DNA of 64,000 bases, taken from contig LRTP01000445.1 of NCBI GenBank assembly GCA_001550305.1, forward strand, positions 1 to 64,000. The letters run 5' to 3'. Both the position numbers and the translations under genes were made by a program. Under the pieces are notes generated by a model. It made no database searches, was not told where the DNA came from, and was given only the letters and a program-made list of their open reading frames with translations. Positions within the stretch are counted from its first letter, which is position 1, and each line of letters starts with the position of its first letter. Source of the stretch: Streptomyces diastatochromogenes. Its GTDB lineage: Bacteria > Actinomycetota > Actinomycetes > Streptomycetales > Streptomycetaceae. Positions 51,914 to 61,764 of the stretch are shown piece by piece.

Positions 51914-52039
51914 CGGACACCTCCGCGGATGGCGCCTCCATGTCGCAAACCGAGAGCGCGAGGAAACCCCCGGCCGGGCGCTGAGGCGAGGACCTCTGCT
52001 TCTCATGCTGCGACCGCCCCAACCCCGTCGCATCCGCTG

Positions 52040-52466
52040 CGGAAGCGGCGCCCCGAGCGCGGCACACCAAGGACGAGGCCTTCTGGCTGTGGCGCACCGT
52101 CAACGCGTACGACTCGTCAGGCCGGACCGGTGAGCCGGCCGGACCGGACCCGACGGTGACGCTCGACCACGTACAGTGGCCCGATGGTCACTCGGTGACT
52201 CCGAAACGTCGTCGGGCTCGGGCCAAGCGAGCGACAGGGCGGTAGGACACCCAGGGCGCCGCGGGCTCGTGGCATGCGGGGAACCTCTCGGTCGGGGAAC
52301 CGGTGTTCGCGCCGGTGCCGGGTGACCCGTCGGAGGATCACGGCTACTGGACGACGTACGCGATGGACAGGACGGACGGGGCGAGCGTGCTGATGCCGGA
52401 GGCCTCCAGGGCGCTGCCGTATGCCGGTCGTCCTTCGGACGGGCGTCCCAGCGGCGTGACGTAGGG
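52040..52466 (+). pseudogene. Remnant of a carotenoid oxygenase (RPE65 family)
   Basis: Two open pieces in different frames recall the C-terminal third of carotenoid cleavage dioxygenases. The first is HTKDEAFWLWRTVNAYDSSG with TVTLDHVQWPDGH, ending at a TAG at 52243. The second is SWHAGNLSVGEPVFAPVPGD with SEDHGYWTTYAMDRTDGASV and a TAG at 52465. The family has the equivalent W-H-NAYD, DYVxW and GEPVFVPRPGxxxEDDGxL stretches. The first two-thirds, with most iron ligands, is absent. Confidence 0.6.
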
Positions 52467-52502
52467 TGAGCGCCGGGGGTGGAAGACCAGAGGGGGCAAG
52501 AG

Positions 52503-55397
52503 GTGGCGCCGGATCCGGTGCGGTTCGCGGTACTCGGACCGGTTCGGGTCTGGCGGGCGGGGACGGAGCTGCACCTCGGACGTCCACAGGAAAGGGCGTT
52601 GCTGGCACTGCTGTTGGTACGGGCAGGTCAGCCGGTCTCCGTGAGCGAGATCGTCGACGTCCTGTGGGGCGGGCGTCCGCCGGACACCGCGGTCAATGTG
52701 GTCCACCGGCATGTCGGGGCACTGCGCCGCCTGTTGGAGCCCGGCCTTCCCACCCGGGCGACGGGCCAGTGGCTGCTCCGGGACACGGGCGGATACCGGC
52801 TGGTGGCCGACAACGACTCTCTGGACCTGTTGCGTTTCCGTGCGCTGCGGATCGAGGCCCGGCGGGCCGCCTCGGACGGGGCACCCGAACGGGCCGTGGA
52901 TCTCCTCACCGAGGCATTGTCGCTGTGGCAGGGGCCGACGGCCCACGGGATCCCCGTGGAGGCGCGCACACACGCGGCGTTCGTCTCGCTGGAGGGCGAG
53001 CGCCTCGCGACCGTGAAGGAGGCCGCCGATGTCGCGCTGCGTGCGGACGTGCCGGGTGTGGTCCTCCCCCGGCTCCGGGAGGCCGCTGCCGACAGCCCGT
53101 TGGACGAACCGCTGATGGCCAGGCTGATGCTCGCTCTTTCGGCCACCGGTCGACGGCCCGAGGCGCTCAGCACATACGTCACCGTGTCGAACCGTCTCGC
53201 CGACGAGTTGGGCATCGATCCTGGACCGGAGCTGCGCGACGCCCACCAGGCGGTGCTGCGCGACACGGCATCCACGGCGGCCGGGCCCGCGGCCGGCGTC
53301 TCCGAGGCGCGCACCGCCCAGGGTCCAGCGGCCTCGGACCTCGTCGGTCCGCGAGCGGCCTCCCTGCCGGTGCCCGCGCAACTGCCGCTCGATCTACCGA
53401 CGTTCACCGGTCGGCGGGCCGAACTGGCCGAGGTCCTCGCACCGCGGTCGAGCGAGGGGCGGTCCGCCGAAACGGTGGTCATCAGTGCCATCGGTGGAAT
53501 GGCCGGAATCGGAAAGACCACGCTCGCCGTGCACTGGGCCCATCGGGTCGCGGACCGCTATCCCGACGGGCAGCTCTACGTCAATCTGCGGGGGTTCGAC
53601 CCATCGGGGGCCGTCATGCGTCCCGACGAAGCGGTCCGCGGTTTTCTGGACACGCTGGGGGTACCGCCGGAACGCGTCCCGCACGGTCTGGACGCCCAGG
53701 CCGCGCTCTACCGCAGCATGCTGGCCGGACGCCGGTTCCTCGTCCTGCTGGACAACGCGCGGGATTCCGATCACGTGCGGCCGCTGCTGCCCGGCACGCC
53801 CGGCTGCCTCACGATCGTCACCAGCCGCAACCAGCTCTCCGGTCTGGTGGCCGCTCATGGGGCCCACTCCCTCACCCTGCGTCCTCTCGGCACCGACGAG
53901 GGACGGGAACTCCTCACCCGCCGCCTGGGGGCCGAGCGGGTCTCCGCCGAGCGGGAGGCGGCGGCCGAGATCACGGCACTGTGCGCCGGGCTGCCGCTGG
54001 CCCTGGCCTGTGTCGCCGCCCGCGCGGCCACCCACCCGCACTTCTCGCTGTCGGCCGTCGCCGCCGAGCTGCGCGAGGCCCATGGCAGCCTCGACGCCTT
54101 CATCGAGGCCGACACGTCGGCCGATGTCGGCGCGGTCTTCTCCTGGTCCTCCCGCGCCCTCTCCCCCGCCGCAGCCCGCCTCTTCCGACTGCTCGGACTG
54201 CATCCCGGACCTGATTTCACCGCGCCGGCCGCGGGCGCCCTGGCCGGGCTCGCGGTACGGGAGGCGCGGCTGTTGCTGACCGAGCTCTCCCGCGTGCATC
54301 TCATCAACGAGCACGCCCCCGGCCGGTACGCCTTCCACGACCTGCTCCGCGCCTACGCCGCCGAACTGGCGCACACCCAGCACGGCGAGGCCGAGTGCCG
54401 GGCGGCCGTGAACCAGCTGTTCGAGCACTATCTGTACACGGCGCACGCCGCCGGTCGGCTGATCGCACCGTACGTGGACACCATGCCGCTCCCGCCGCTC
54501 CCTGAAGGGATCCTCCCCGAACCGCTCGCCGACGACGAGTCGGCCCTGGCTTGGCTCGCGGCCGAGTACGCGGTGCTGCTCGCCGTCATCGACGTGGCCA
54601 CCGACTCGGGTGCGGACCGCCTTGTCTGCCTGCTCGTCTCGTCCCTTGAGCGCTTCTTCGACCGGCAGGGGCACTGGCACGACTGGGCGGCCGTCCAACG
54701 GACCGCACTCGAGGCCGCACTGCGGCTGTCCGATCCCGTCGTGGAGGCTCACGGCCTGCTCGGACTGGCCCGGGTGGCGGGCCGACTGGGACTGCGCGAC
54801 GAAGCCGGTGCCCACCTCGACCGCGTCCTGGGACTCTTCACCGAACTCGGCGACGACGTCGGACGGGCCTACGTCCATCTGAGCCTCGGCTGGGAGGCCG
54901 AGCAGCGCGGTGACCTCCCCGACGCCCTCCGGCACGACCAACTGGCCCTGGACCTCTTCCGGGCCACCGGCCGACAGGCCGCGCAGGCGACCGCCCTCAA
55001 CGCGGTCGGCTGGGACCACGCGACGCTCGGGGATCACCAACAGGCCCTCGACCACTGCCTCGAGGCCTTGACCATTCAGAGGGATCTCGGAGACCACATC
55101 GGCCAGGCCGCCACCTGGGACAGCATCGCCTACGCCCACCACAACCTCGGCGACCACCCGCAGGCCCTGACCAGTTACCGCAACGCTCTCACCATCTTCC
55201 GGGACCTGGGCGTGCCGGCCGAGGAGGCCGGAACCCTCGTCCGTATCGGTGACGCACACCGTGCGACAGGCGACCACGAGGCCGCCCGCGCCGCCTGGCG
55301 CAGCGCCCTCACCCTCTTCACCGAACTCGCCCACCCCGACGCCGAGCGCGTCCGTGTCCGCCTCGAGGAACTGGGCGAACCGCCCGGTGACGCGTGA
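52503..55397 (+). CDS. AfsR/SARP-family regulator with NB-ARC and TPR domains
   Basis: 964 residues. Modules in order: an OmpR-type winged helix (about 5-95: VRFAVLGPVRVWRAGTELHL, VSVSEIVDVLWGG), a BTAD helical domain (about 100-250, ending ELGIDPGPELRDAHQ), an NTPase of the NB-ARC/STAND type with Walker A GGMAGIGKTT (about 331-340) and FLVLLDNARDSDHVRPLLPG, then about six TPR units at the C-terminus (QRGDLPDALRHDQLALDLF, HHNLGDHPQALTSYRNALTIF). It is a large AfsR-like activator. GTG 52503 follows AGGGGG; GTG 52479 is possible. The target is unknown. A strong hairpin follows. Confidence 0.92.
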   Translation: MAPDPVRFAVLGPVRVWRAGTELHLGRPQERALLALLLVRAGQPVSVSEIVDVLWGGRPPDTAVNVVHRHVGALRRLLEPGLPTRATGQWLLRDTGGYRLVADNDSLDLLRFRALRIEARRAASDGAPERAVDLLTEALSLWQGPTAHGIPVEARTHAAFVSLEGERLATVKEAADVALRADVPGVVLPRLREAAADSPLDEPLMARLMLALSATGRRPEALSTYVTVSNRLADELGIDPGPELRDAHQAVLRDTASTAAGPAAGVSEARTAQGPAASDLVGPRAASLPVPAQLPLDLPTFTGRRAELAEVLAPRSSEGRSAETVVISAIGGMAGIGKTTLAVHWAHRVADRYPDGQLYVNLRGFDPSGAVMRPDEAVRGFLDTLGVPPERVPHGLDAQAALYRSMLAGRRFLVLLDNARDSDHVRPLLPGTPGCLTIVTSRNQLSGLVAAHGAHSLTLRPLGTDEGRELLTRRLGAERVSAEREAAAEITALCAGLPLALACVAARAATHPHFSLSAVAAELREAHGSLDAFIEADTSADVGAVFSWSSRALSPAAARLFRLLGLHPGPDFTAPAAGALAGLAVREARLLLTELSRVHLINEHAPGRYAFHDLLRAYAAELAHTQHGEAECRAAVNQLFEHYLYTAHAAGRLIAPYVDTMPLPPLPEGILPEPLADDESALAWLAAEYAVLLAVIDVATDSGADRLVCLLVSSLERFFDRQGHWHDWAAVQRTALEAALRLSDPVVEAHGLLGLARVAGRLGLRDEAGAHLDRVLGLFTELGDDVGRAYVHLSLGWEAEQRGDLPDALRHDQLALDLFRATGRQAAQATALNAVGWDHATLGDHQQALDHCLEALTIQRDLGDHIGQAATWDSIAYAHHNLGDHPQALTSYRNALTIFRDLGVPAEEAGTLVRIGDAHRATGDHEAARAAWRSALTLFTELAHPDAERVRVRLEELGEPPGDA

Positions 55398-55403
55398 CGG
55401 GAT

Positions 55404-55436
55404 GTGTGCCCCGGGAATCTCCGGCCCGGGGCACAC
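55404..55436. terminator. Strong bidirectional hairpin
   Basis: A perfect 12-bp stem GTGTGCCCCGGG / CCCGGGGCACAC with a 9-base loop, located between the convergent SARP gene (stop 55397) and the secreted-protein gene (stop 55442). Confidence 0.85.
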
Positions 55437-55441
55437 TTCGG

Positions 55442-56815
55442 TCAGCTGAGTGAGCTGTCTATCGACGCCAACGGTACGGAGAACAGCACCCGTTGCGGAA
55501 TCGCATGGTCGGTTCCTGTCCAGTGCCCTGTGCTGTCGGCCGCCCATTCGGTGAGCGTCCACACCCGGCCCGTGCTCCACCAGTAGGACATGCTCTCGGT
55601 GTGCTGGCCCCAGCAGGCGTACATGATGTCCTGCCCGCAGTTGGCTGCCGCCGTGGCTCCGCTGGTGTTCTGCCGCCACAGGATGCCGTGCTGGCCGACA
55701 CCGCCGCGCGCGTCGTCGACGTAGAAGTTCGGAGTGCCACCGCTGGTGGCGCTGTGCGACAACACGCCCTGCAGCCCGACGGCGTTCGTCTCGTACGCCG
55801 CCGAGGCGTTCACGTGGCTGCTGCTGTCCGTGGCGAGGTAGCCGGGCTCGGAGCTGAAGTCGTACCGCCAGATGCGGGCCGGCTCCGTGCCGCCGGAGGA
55901 GAACCACTCGGTGGCGACCAGGCTGTCCGGCACGCTGCTGCGGTCCAGCGAGATGGAGCCGAAGCACGGCCGGGAGTCGTCGTTGGTCGAACTACAGGCT
56001 CCTCCGGCGAGGCTGTAGGAGCCGACGGCCGGCATCACGTACTGGTAGCCGTCCGCGGACCATCCGCCACTGACCTTGCCGACCGCGGAACTGTTGACGG
56101 TCGCCTGGAGGATGCGCTTCATGTCGAAGATGTACATCACGTTGTTGTCGGAGCCCTTCTCCCACGACGTGACGATCAGCTTGTCCTGGTACCAGACCAT
56201 GCCGCCCCTGTGGGACTTGAGCGCGCGGTAGTCGGTGCCGCCGTTGAGCGGGATGACCGGCAGCACCCAGCGGTACTTGAGGTTGTTCGGGTCGTTGGCG
56301 TCGATGAAGGCGATGCGGCCCATGTGGTCGGTGGTGGTGGTGCCGTTCTGTCCCCACCCGGACAGGATGACCTTGTTGGTGCCCCACACGCCGTCGTTGT
56401 CCGCGTCTCCGGAGGAGGTCACGGACTGCGGCAGCCAGTCCTGTGTCACCGCGTCACCGGTGTCCCAGCAGTACGCGGACTCAGCGGTCGGTTTCACCGG
56501 TAGGGCGGCGGTCTCGGTGCCGTAGCAGTCGGCCGCGTTCCGCATCGGGTGGTTGGCACTGGCGAGGACCTGGTCGACCCCGCGGGACGTGCCCATCTCG
56601 CTCGTCAGATGGTCGAGAGAGGCCGTCGGGACCCGGTGCTCGACCAGTTGGAGCTTCGACAGCTCCGAGGACGAGGTGATCGTGGTCAGCTTGTTGGGGT
56701 TGTCGCCGGGGGCCGCCTGGGCGGTGCCCGCCGGCACCAACAGCATGGCCACCGCCAAATACGCGGTGGCCGCAGCGGGTCTCAGGCCCTTTTTGAATAT
56801 CCCATGGATCTTCAC
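55442..56815 (-). CDS. Large secreted protein of unknown function
   Basis: 457 residues. A signal peptide (PAAATAYLAVAMLLVPAGTA to QAA) leads to a mature protein rich in Trp, Tyr and Asn with several beta-propeller-like stretches (GMVWYQDKLIVTSWEKGSDN, VMYIFDMKRILQATV, GLQGVLSHSATSGGTPNFYV) and three or four probable Cys pairs. I do not recognise a catalytic motif; a lectin- or propeller-like structure is a guess. The frame is open to 57070, but GTG 56815 begins the signal peptide; the ribosome binding site is weak. Confidence 0.75.
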   Translation of the reverse strand: MKIHGIFKKGLRPAAATAYLAVAMLLVPAGTAQAAPGDNPNKLTTITSSSELSKLQLVEHRVPTASLDHLTSEMGTSRGVDQVLASANHPMRNAADCYGTETAALPVKPTAESAYCWDTGDAVTQDWLPQSVTSSGDADNDGVWGTNKVILSGWGQNGTTTTDHMGRIAFIDANDPNNLKYRWVLPVIPLNGGTDYRALKSHRGGMVWYQDKLIVTSWEKGSDNNVMYIFDMKRILQATVNSSAVGKVSGGWSADGYQYVMPAVGSYSLAGGACSSTNDDSRPCFGSISLDRSSVPDSLVATEWFSSGGTEPARIWRYDFSSEPGYLATDSSSHVNASAAYETNAVGLQGVLSHSATSGGTPNFYVDDARGGVGQHGILWRQNTSGATAAANCGQDIMYACWGQHTESMSYWWSTGRVWTLTEWAADSTGHWTGTDHAIPQRVLFSVPLASIDSSLS

Positions 56816-57170
56816 CTGACAGATGCTAGGACGATGTTGACCACGGTTCACGGTGACCGAGGACGAAACTTCACCGATCGTCAGATCGCGCCCCCACGTC
56901 CAGGACCTGCTCAGGAGCTCCATCACCGGCGCCCTGATCAGCAGTGATACTCGGCCCACCAGTCCGCCGCGCAGCCGAATGGAACGCGCCAGACGAATTT
57001 TGCATTTATTCGCGGTAATAGTTTGATTGCAATTCTGATGCCTTTTGATTCGCTGCCGAGATCGGCTCAACGAGTGTCCTTCTCGGAACGGACTGGCGTG
57101 CTGCGGTTACGTTCCGAATCAGTCCCTGTATTCCTTGGGCGCTACGTGAGACGGCGGAAGGATGGGGACG
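56816..57170. other. Divergent promoter region
   Basis: About 355 bases between the secreted-protein gene (minus) and the multicopper oxidase gene (plus). It is less GC-rich than its surroundings around 56995-57045 (TTTGCATTTATTCGCGGTAAT), as expected for promoters. No small gene is seen. Confidence 0.4.
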
Positions 57171-59093
57171 ATGATCGAGCGAAGGAAATTCCTCATGGCC
57201 GGTGGCCTGGGGGCTGCGGCCATGCTTCCGCGGGGGGTTCCGGGAACGCGGGCGCATTCGGCGACGGCTCACCCGCCGGCAGGGTGTGAGGACCCCTCGG
57301 GGACGCCGAACACCCCTCCGCTGCAGAAGTTCGTCGACCCACTGCCCATGCCGATGACAGCCATCGCGGATCCTTCCGTCTATCCGGGCGCCGACTACTA
57401 CGAGGTCACGATGCGGCAGGGCTCGTGGCAATTCCATCGTGATCTCGAGCCGTCACTCGCGTGGGGTTACTGGGCCACGAACCCGCACGATCCGCACAGG
57501 CCGATCGGCATGGGCTACCTCGGGCCGACCCTCAGCGTGACCAGGGACCACCCGACGGTCGTCAAGTGGCGCAACGAGCTGCCGACCACCCACATGTTCC
57601 AGCACGTGATCGACATGATTCGCGAGAAGAAGCCCGTCGTCGCCCCGATCCCGCCACCTCCCTACAAGTACGTCCCACAGTTCCCCGACGACATCAACGT
57701 GTGGAACGTCGTACACCAGCACGGCGGTTACACGGCACCACAGTCCGACGGCCAGCCGCTGCAGGCGTTCAGCCCGAAGGGTTTCCATGCCGAGGGCTAC
57801 ACCACCCTGGACCCGAGCCGGGTCAAACCCAACGAAGCGATCTACGGCTACACCAACCACGACCATTCGTGCATGCTCTGGTATCACGATCACGCCATGG
57901 GGATGAGCGCTCTCAACGTCTATGCGGGCCTTGCCGGTCTCTACCTCATCAATGACCCCGCCGACAAGCGGCTCGGACTGCCGCGAGGCGAATTCGAGGT
58001 CCCCCTCATCCTCCAGGACCGGACCTTCAACGCGAACGGCTCGCTCACCTACACCATGACCGACAGGGAAGGCGAGGACACCCCGGTCGTCAACGGGAAG
58101 GCATACCCTTTCCTGGCCGTCGAGCGGCGACGCTACCGGCTGCGCATTCTCAACGCTTCGAACGAGCGTTTCTGGCGGCTGAGGTTCGACGTAGACCCCA
58201 GAGACGCACTTCTTGAGCCCCCACTGCCGTTCTGGCTGATCGGCACCGACGGCGGCTTCCGCACCCCGCTGCACATGCTGGACTTCCTGATCAGTCCAGC
58301 CGAGCGGTACGACCTGATCGTCGACTTCAGTCAGGTGCCCATGGGCACGAAGGTCAAATTGACGAACTACCCGGGAACGCAGGCCCACTTCCCCGGCATC
58401 CCCGGCTGCGGACCGGAAATCGCGGACATCATGCAGTTCGAGGTCACGAAGCCATTGTCCGGAGGCGGGGACAGGACGACGCCGCCCGAGAAGCTCAGGC
58501 TGCAGGCGGTCGCACCCATCAAGCCCAAACCGCACACCCGTCGGCGGGAATGGGTCGTGTACCAGCACGAGCTCTACAGGACGATGACGTTCAACGCGGT
58601 GCCATACATGGAGCCGTCCCAGGACTTCATCAAGGAGGGTTCGACCGAGATCTGGGAGTACATCAATCCCAACCATGACGCCCACCCGATGCATGTCCAC
58701 CTCGTCAACTTCCAGGTGCTGAACAGGCAGCCGATCGACGCGGCCGCCTACCAGAAGGATTACGACAAGTGGATCTACGGTGGCCGCAAACCGAAGGACC
58801 ACCCGGTGTTGGCCAACTACTTCACCGGCCCACCGATTCCGCCGAACCCGGACGAAACGCTGTCCTACAAGGACACGGTCAAGGCCCCTGCGCAGATGGT
58901 GACCAGAATCATCATTCAGGAATTCGTCCCGCCGAAGCGTGATATCGCGTCAATTCCGAACAGCGGCGCCGAGCTCCCGGCGACGTACATCCACCACTGC
59001 CACCTTCTCGAACACGAGGACGACGACCTGATGCGTCCGTGGACGATCGTCGGCCGCGACAGCGGCCACCGCGGTGGCGGCCACGGCCACTGA
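57171..59093 (+). CDS. Multicopper oxidase with Tat signal
   Basis: 640 residues. A twin-arginine signal (IERRKFLMAGGLGAAAM) predicts export in folded form. Copper ligands are in HQHGG, MLWYHDHAMGM, AHPMHVHLVNF and HHCHLLEHEDDDLM, the full type 1/2/3 set, and the three-cupredoxin layout matches CotA/phenoxazinone-synthase-like oxidases. It oxidises phenols or metals with reduction of oxygen to water; the substrate is unknown. ATG 57171 was chosen for spacing to GGAAGG; ATG 57162 is adjacent to that site. The C-terminus is Gly/His-rich (GHRGGGHGH). A hairpin follows. Confidence 0.92.
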   Translation: MIERRKFLMAGGLGAAAMLPRGVPGTRAHSATAHPPAGCEDPSGTPNTPPLQKFVDPLPMPMTAIADPSVYPGADYYEVTMRQGSWQFHRDLEPSLAWGYWATNPHDPHRPIGMGYLGPTLSVTRDHPTVVKWRNELPTTHMFQHVIDMIREKKPVVAPIPPPPYKYVPQFPDDINVWNVVHQHGGYTAPQSDGQPLQAFSPKGFHAEGYTTLDPSRVKPNEAIYGYTNHDHSCMLWYHDHAMGMSALNVYAGLAGLYLINDPADKRLGLPRGEFEVPLILQDRTFNANGSLTYTMTDREGEDTPVVNGKAYPFLAVERRRYRLRILNASNERFWRLRFDVDPRDALLEPPLPFWLIGTDGGFRTPLHMLDFLISPAERYDLIVDFSQVPMGTKVKLTNYPGTQAHFPGIPGCGPEIADIMQFEVTKPLSGGGDRTTPPEKLRLQAVAPIKPKPHTRRREWVVYQHELYRTMTFNAVPYMEPSQDFIKEGSTEIWEYINPNHDAHPMHVHLVNFQVLNRQPIDAAAYQKDYDKWIYGGRKPKDHPVLANYFTGPPIPPNPDETLSYKDTVKAPAQMVTRIIIQEFVPPKRDIASIPNSGAELPATYIHHCHLLEHEDDDLMRPWTIVGRDSGHRGGGHGH

Positions 59094-59113
59094 CGGGATC
59101 GATCGACCCGCGT

Positions 59114-59148
59114 GTGCCGGTCCGCGCCCAAGGGGCCCGGACCGGCAC
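59114..59148. terminator. Bidirectional hairpin
   Basis: GTGCCGGTCCG (59114-59124) and CGGACCGGCAC (59138-59148) form a perfect 11-bp stem between the convergent oxidase and hydrolase genes. Confidence 0.8.
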
Positions 59149-59240
59149 TACGGATGAACAGGCCGAGGCCTACGGGAAGTTCGCCGGCGATTCTCCCCCG
59201 CGCTTCCGTGACCCCCTCAACGTGCTCGGCCGCTACAGCT

Positions 59241-60071
59241 TCACCCCGTCCGCCCCGCGCGGTCGAGGGTGGCGACCTCGCGTACGGCCTCGGCGATGGA
59301 CGGGAAGTCCTTCTTGAGGATCGCACCGTGGTTGCCGGCGACCTTCGCACTGATCTGGATGTTCGGGTTGCGGGCGGTCACCGCGTCGAGGCCGGTGCGT
59401 ATCCGTTCCTGCTCGTCGCCGCGGCTTCCGAAGGACGTCCCCGAAGCGACCACGTACCGCACCGGGACGGTGATGTCGTCCAGCACGGGGCCCAGTTCGC
59501 GCTCGCGGGAGAGCCTGCCGAGTTCGATGTTGCTGTTCGCCTGCTGTTCGGCGGTCATCCGCGGGGCCAGGCCCGTCGGGCGCAGCAGCGGCAGGAACCA
59601 GCCCATCCGCCGGAACAGCTTCCGGATCCGCTGCTCCATGGCCTCGTCGAGCCAGTCGTAGGGGAACGCGCCGTCGACCAGGACCGCGCCCAGGGCACGC
59701 TCCGGATTCCGGCCGGCCCAGTGCGCCCCAACGACCGCCCCGTAGGACCAGCCCACCACCAGCGCCCGGTCCACACCCCTGGCAGCAAGAACGGCATCGA
59801 CGTCCCGGACGGCCGCCTCGAAGGAATAGTCCGCCGAGCGCTTCGATCTGCCGCGGGCCCGCTCGTCGTAGGTGATGTGCCGCCACCCCGTGCCCAGTTC
59901 GGCGATGACCTGCCGCCAGTACCCCTGAGTGGCGAACTGGCCATTGAGGTAGACCACGGGGATGCCGGGTCCGCCCGTGTCGGTGACGGCCAGGGCCGTA
60001 TCGTCGACCGGCACCATGCCGGTCCACTTCGAACGGTTCGAACTGATCGAGGATGTGCTGTTCTTCGTCAT
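59241..60071 (-). CDS. Alpha/beta-fold hydrolase
   Basis: 276 residues. The nucleophile elbow is VVGWSYGAVVG (Ser in GxSxG), the oxyanion/strand region is IPVVYLNGQFATQGYWRQVI, YDERARGRS follows, and the C-terminal His is in VAGNHGAIL. The substrate is unknown; esterase, lipase or dehalogenase-type roles are all possible. It starts 33 bases after the DUF4097 gene on the same strand, so both probably form one transcript under the MarR-type regulator. Confidence 0.85.
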   Translation of the reverse strand: MTKNSTSSISSNRSKWTGMVPVDDTALAVTDTGGPGIPVVYLNGQFATQGYWRQVIAELGTGWRHITYDERARGRSKRSADYSFEAAVRDVDAVLAARGVDRALVVGWSYGAVVGAHWAGRNPERALGAVLVDGAFPYDWLDEAMEQRIRKLFRRMGWFLPLLRPTGLAPRMTAEQQANSNIELGRLSRERELGPVLDDITVPVRYVVASGTSFGSRGDEQERIRTGLDAVTARNPNIQISAKVAGNHGAILKKDFPSIAEAVREVATLDRAGRTG

Positions 60072-60104
60072 GTGTTCCCCCTGGCTGGTTCTGGTTCAGT
60101 TCGT

Positions 60105-60770
60105 TCAGAGGCTGCGGGCGGTGATGTCGCCGCGGGAGGTGGTGGCGCGGATGTCGAGTTCGGCGGTGCCGTCGTTCTTCAGGGCGTTGCTGACGCGGCC
60201 GTAGCCGGTGCCGGCGTCCAGGGCGGCGGAGACACCGGCGGCGGCGCCGACCGAGATGTCGCCGGACTGGGTGCGGAGCACGACCGTGCCGCGTACGGCC
60301 TCGGTGATCCGGATGTCGCCCCTTGCGGTGCTGATCTCCGCGGAGCCGCCCAGCCGGCCGACCTCGACGTCGCCGTCGATCGCGGTGAGACGGACACTCG
60401 CGGCCTCGTCGATCTTGATCTGGCGGTACGCGCCTTCGAAGGCGACGTCGCCGAGTCGTCCGACGCCGCGGAGCTCGGCGCTGGCGGTCTTGGCCTCGAT
60501 GCGGGAGCCGGCGGGCAGTTGGACGGTGACCTCCAGGGATCCGGAGGGGCCGAAGAGCTGGTTGTTGGAGGCCGAGGCCGTGATCCGCAGGACGCCGTCG
60601 GCGTAGGCGACTTCTGTCTGCTCGGCGGTCTTGGTGTCGCGGCTCTTGGAGGGGTCGGCGGGCAGGACCTCGACGGTGGTGTCGGCGCGGTCCGCGGCGA
60701 TGAACTGGATGCGTCCGGCGGGGATGTCCAGGACGGCGGAGATCGGGGCGGGGGTGTCGAACTTCTGCAT
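60105..60770 (-). CDS. DUF4097 beta-repeat protein
   Basis: 221 residues: an all-beta DUF4097/adhesin-type repeat with successive short strands (VLDIPAGRIQFIAADRADTT, VTVQLPAGSRIEAKTASAEL, IDGDVEVGRLGGSAEISTA, RGDIRITEAVRGTVVLRTQS, GDISVGAAAGVSAALDAGTG). No signal peptide or anchor, so probably cytosolic. Function unknown; such genes are often next to HTH regulators, as here. ATG 60770 was preferred to ATG 60773 for spacing to GGGAGA. Confidence 0.85.
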   Translation of the reverse strand: MQKFDTPAPISAVLDIPAGRIQFIAADRADTTVEVLPADPSKSRDTKTAEQTEVAYADGVLRITASASNNQLFGPSGSLEVTVQLPAGSRIEAKTASAELRGVGRLGDVAFEGAYRQIKIDEAASVRLTAIDGDVEVGRLGGSAEISTARGDIRITEAVRGTVVLRTQSGDISVGAAAGVSAALDAGTGYGRVSNALKNDGTAELDIRATTSRGDITARSL

Positions 60771-60886
60771 CATGCTCTCCCGTGCTCGCTCGTTGTTTCT
60801 GACATCGGAAACGCTACGTTGCTTTCCACTATCCGACAACGAGCTTGTTGCACCGAATTGACATCTGTGCAGGTAGAGGCCAGGAA

Positions 60887-60943
60887 ACTGTTGCAACGGT
60901 CTTGAGAGTAACGCAACGGCAGCTACCCTGATCATTGCAATGG
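60887..60943. promoter_or_regulatory. Two palindromes in a divergent promoter region
   Basis: ACTGTTGCAACGGT (60887-60900, core GTTGCAAC is an exact palindrome) and CATTGCAATG (60934-60943, exact palindrome) lie between the DUF4097 and regulator genes. A related TTGTTGCACCG occurs at about 60845. They are plausible operators for the adjacent regulator. Confidence 0.5.
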
Positions 60944-61008
60944 GTGAGAGGTGAACGCTACAGTGGGGGGATCAGGGACCGCCACGAAGGACCACCGAGG
61001 AGATTGCG

Positions 61009-61764
61009 ATGCCGGGAGGCAGGCTCACCCAGCAGGAACGCCAGCAGATCGCGCTGGGGCTGGCCGACAGCCTCCCCTACGCCGAGATCGCCCGACGCCT
61101 CGACCGCCCGACCTCGACGATCACGCGTGAGGTGATGCGCAACGGCGGCCCCACCGCCTACCGCGCCGACCTGGCCCACCGCGCCACCGAACGCCGCGCC
61201 CACCGGCGCAGGCCCGCCTCCTCCCGAGGACCGGAGTCAGTCGCGCAGCCGCACGGACGAGACGCCGAGGCCGTGGCCGAGTACGAGGAGACGTTCACCA
61301 GCGTCCTCATGGGTTCGGGCCTCACCAAGATGACGGCCCGGGTGCTGACCTGCCTGTTCACCACCGACGCGGGCAGCCTCACCGCGTCCCAGCTCGCCCA
61401 GCGCCTCCAGGTCAGCCCGGCGTCCATCTCCAAGGCGATCGCCTTCCTGGAGAGCCAGAGCCTCGTCCGCCGGGAACGCGACGAACGCCGCCGCGACCGC
61501 TACGTCGTCGACGACGACGCCTGGTACGAGGCGACGATCGCCAGCGCCCGAGCCAACGACCAACTCGTCGCAACCGCACGCCAAGGCGTCGCCATCCTCG
61601 GCCCCCACACCCCCGCCGCCACCCGCCTGGAGAACATCGCCCGCTTCCTCGACTTCATCAGCGAAAGCATCACCCGCGCCGCCGAACAGGCCCGCGAAGT
61701 CCTCCACACCAAACCCGAAGCAATCTCGAACGACACCGCCCCACCAGGTCCGGACCACGGATAG
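61009..61764 (+). CDS. GbsR/MarR-like transcriptional regulator with IS30-type HTH
   Basis: 251 residues with two DNA-binding units. An N-terminal helix-turn-helix of the IS30/recombinase kind is LTQQERQQIALGLADSLPYA, EIARRLDRPTSTITREV. A central winged helix of the MarR/GbsR type is MTARVLTCLFTTDAGSLTAS, QLAQRLQVSPASISKAIAFL, ESQSLVRRERDERRRDRY. A helical C-terminus may serve dimerisation. ATG 61009 follows GAGGAG. It is divergent from the DUF4097-hydrolase pair and likely controls it and itself. The stop codon lies inside a 17-bp tandem repeat. Confidence 0.85.
   Translation: MPGGRLTQQERQQIALGLADSLPYAEIARRLDRPTSTITREVMRNGGPTAYRADLAHRATERRAHRRRPASSRGPESVAQPHGRDAEAVAEYEETFTSVLMGSGLTKMTARVLTCLFTTDAGSLTASQLAQRLQVSPASISKAIAFLESQSLVRRERDERRRDRYVVDDDAWYEATIASARANDQLVATARQGVAILGPHTPAATRLENIARFLDFISESITRAAEQAREVLHTKPEAISNDTAPPGPDHG

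Noticed and set aside
53394..55967. Long minus-strand frame opposite the SARP gene
   Set aside because: No recognisable content; the plus-strand protein has continuous domain similarity.
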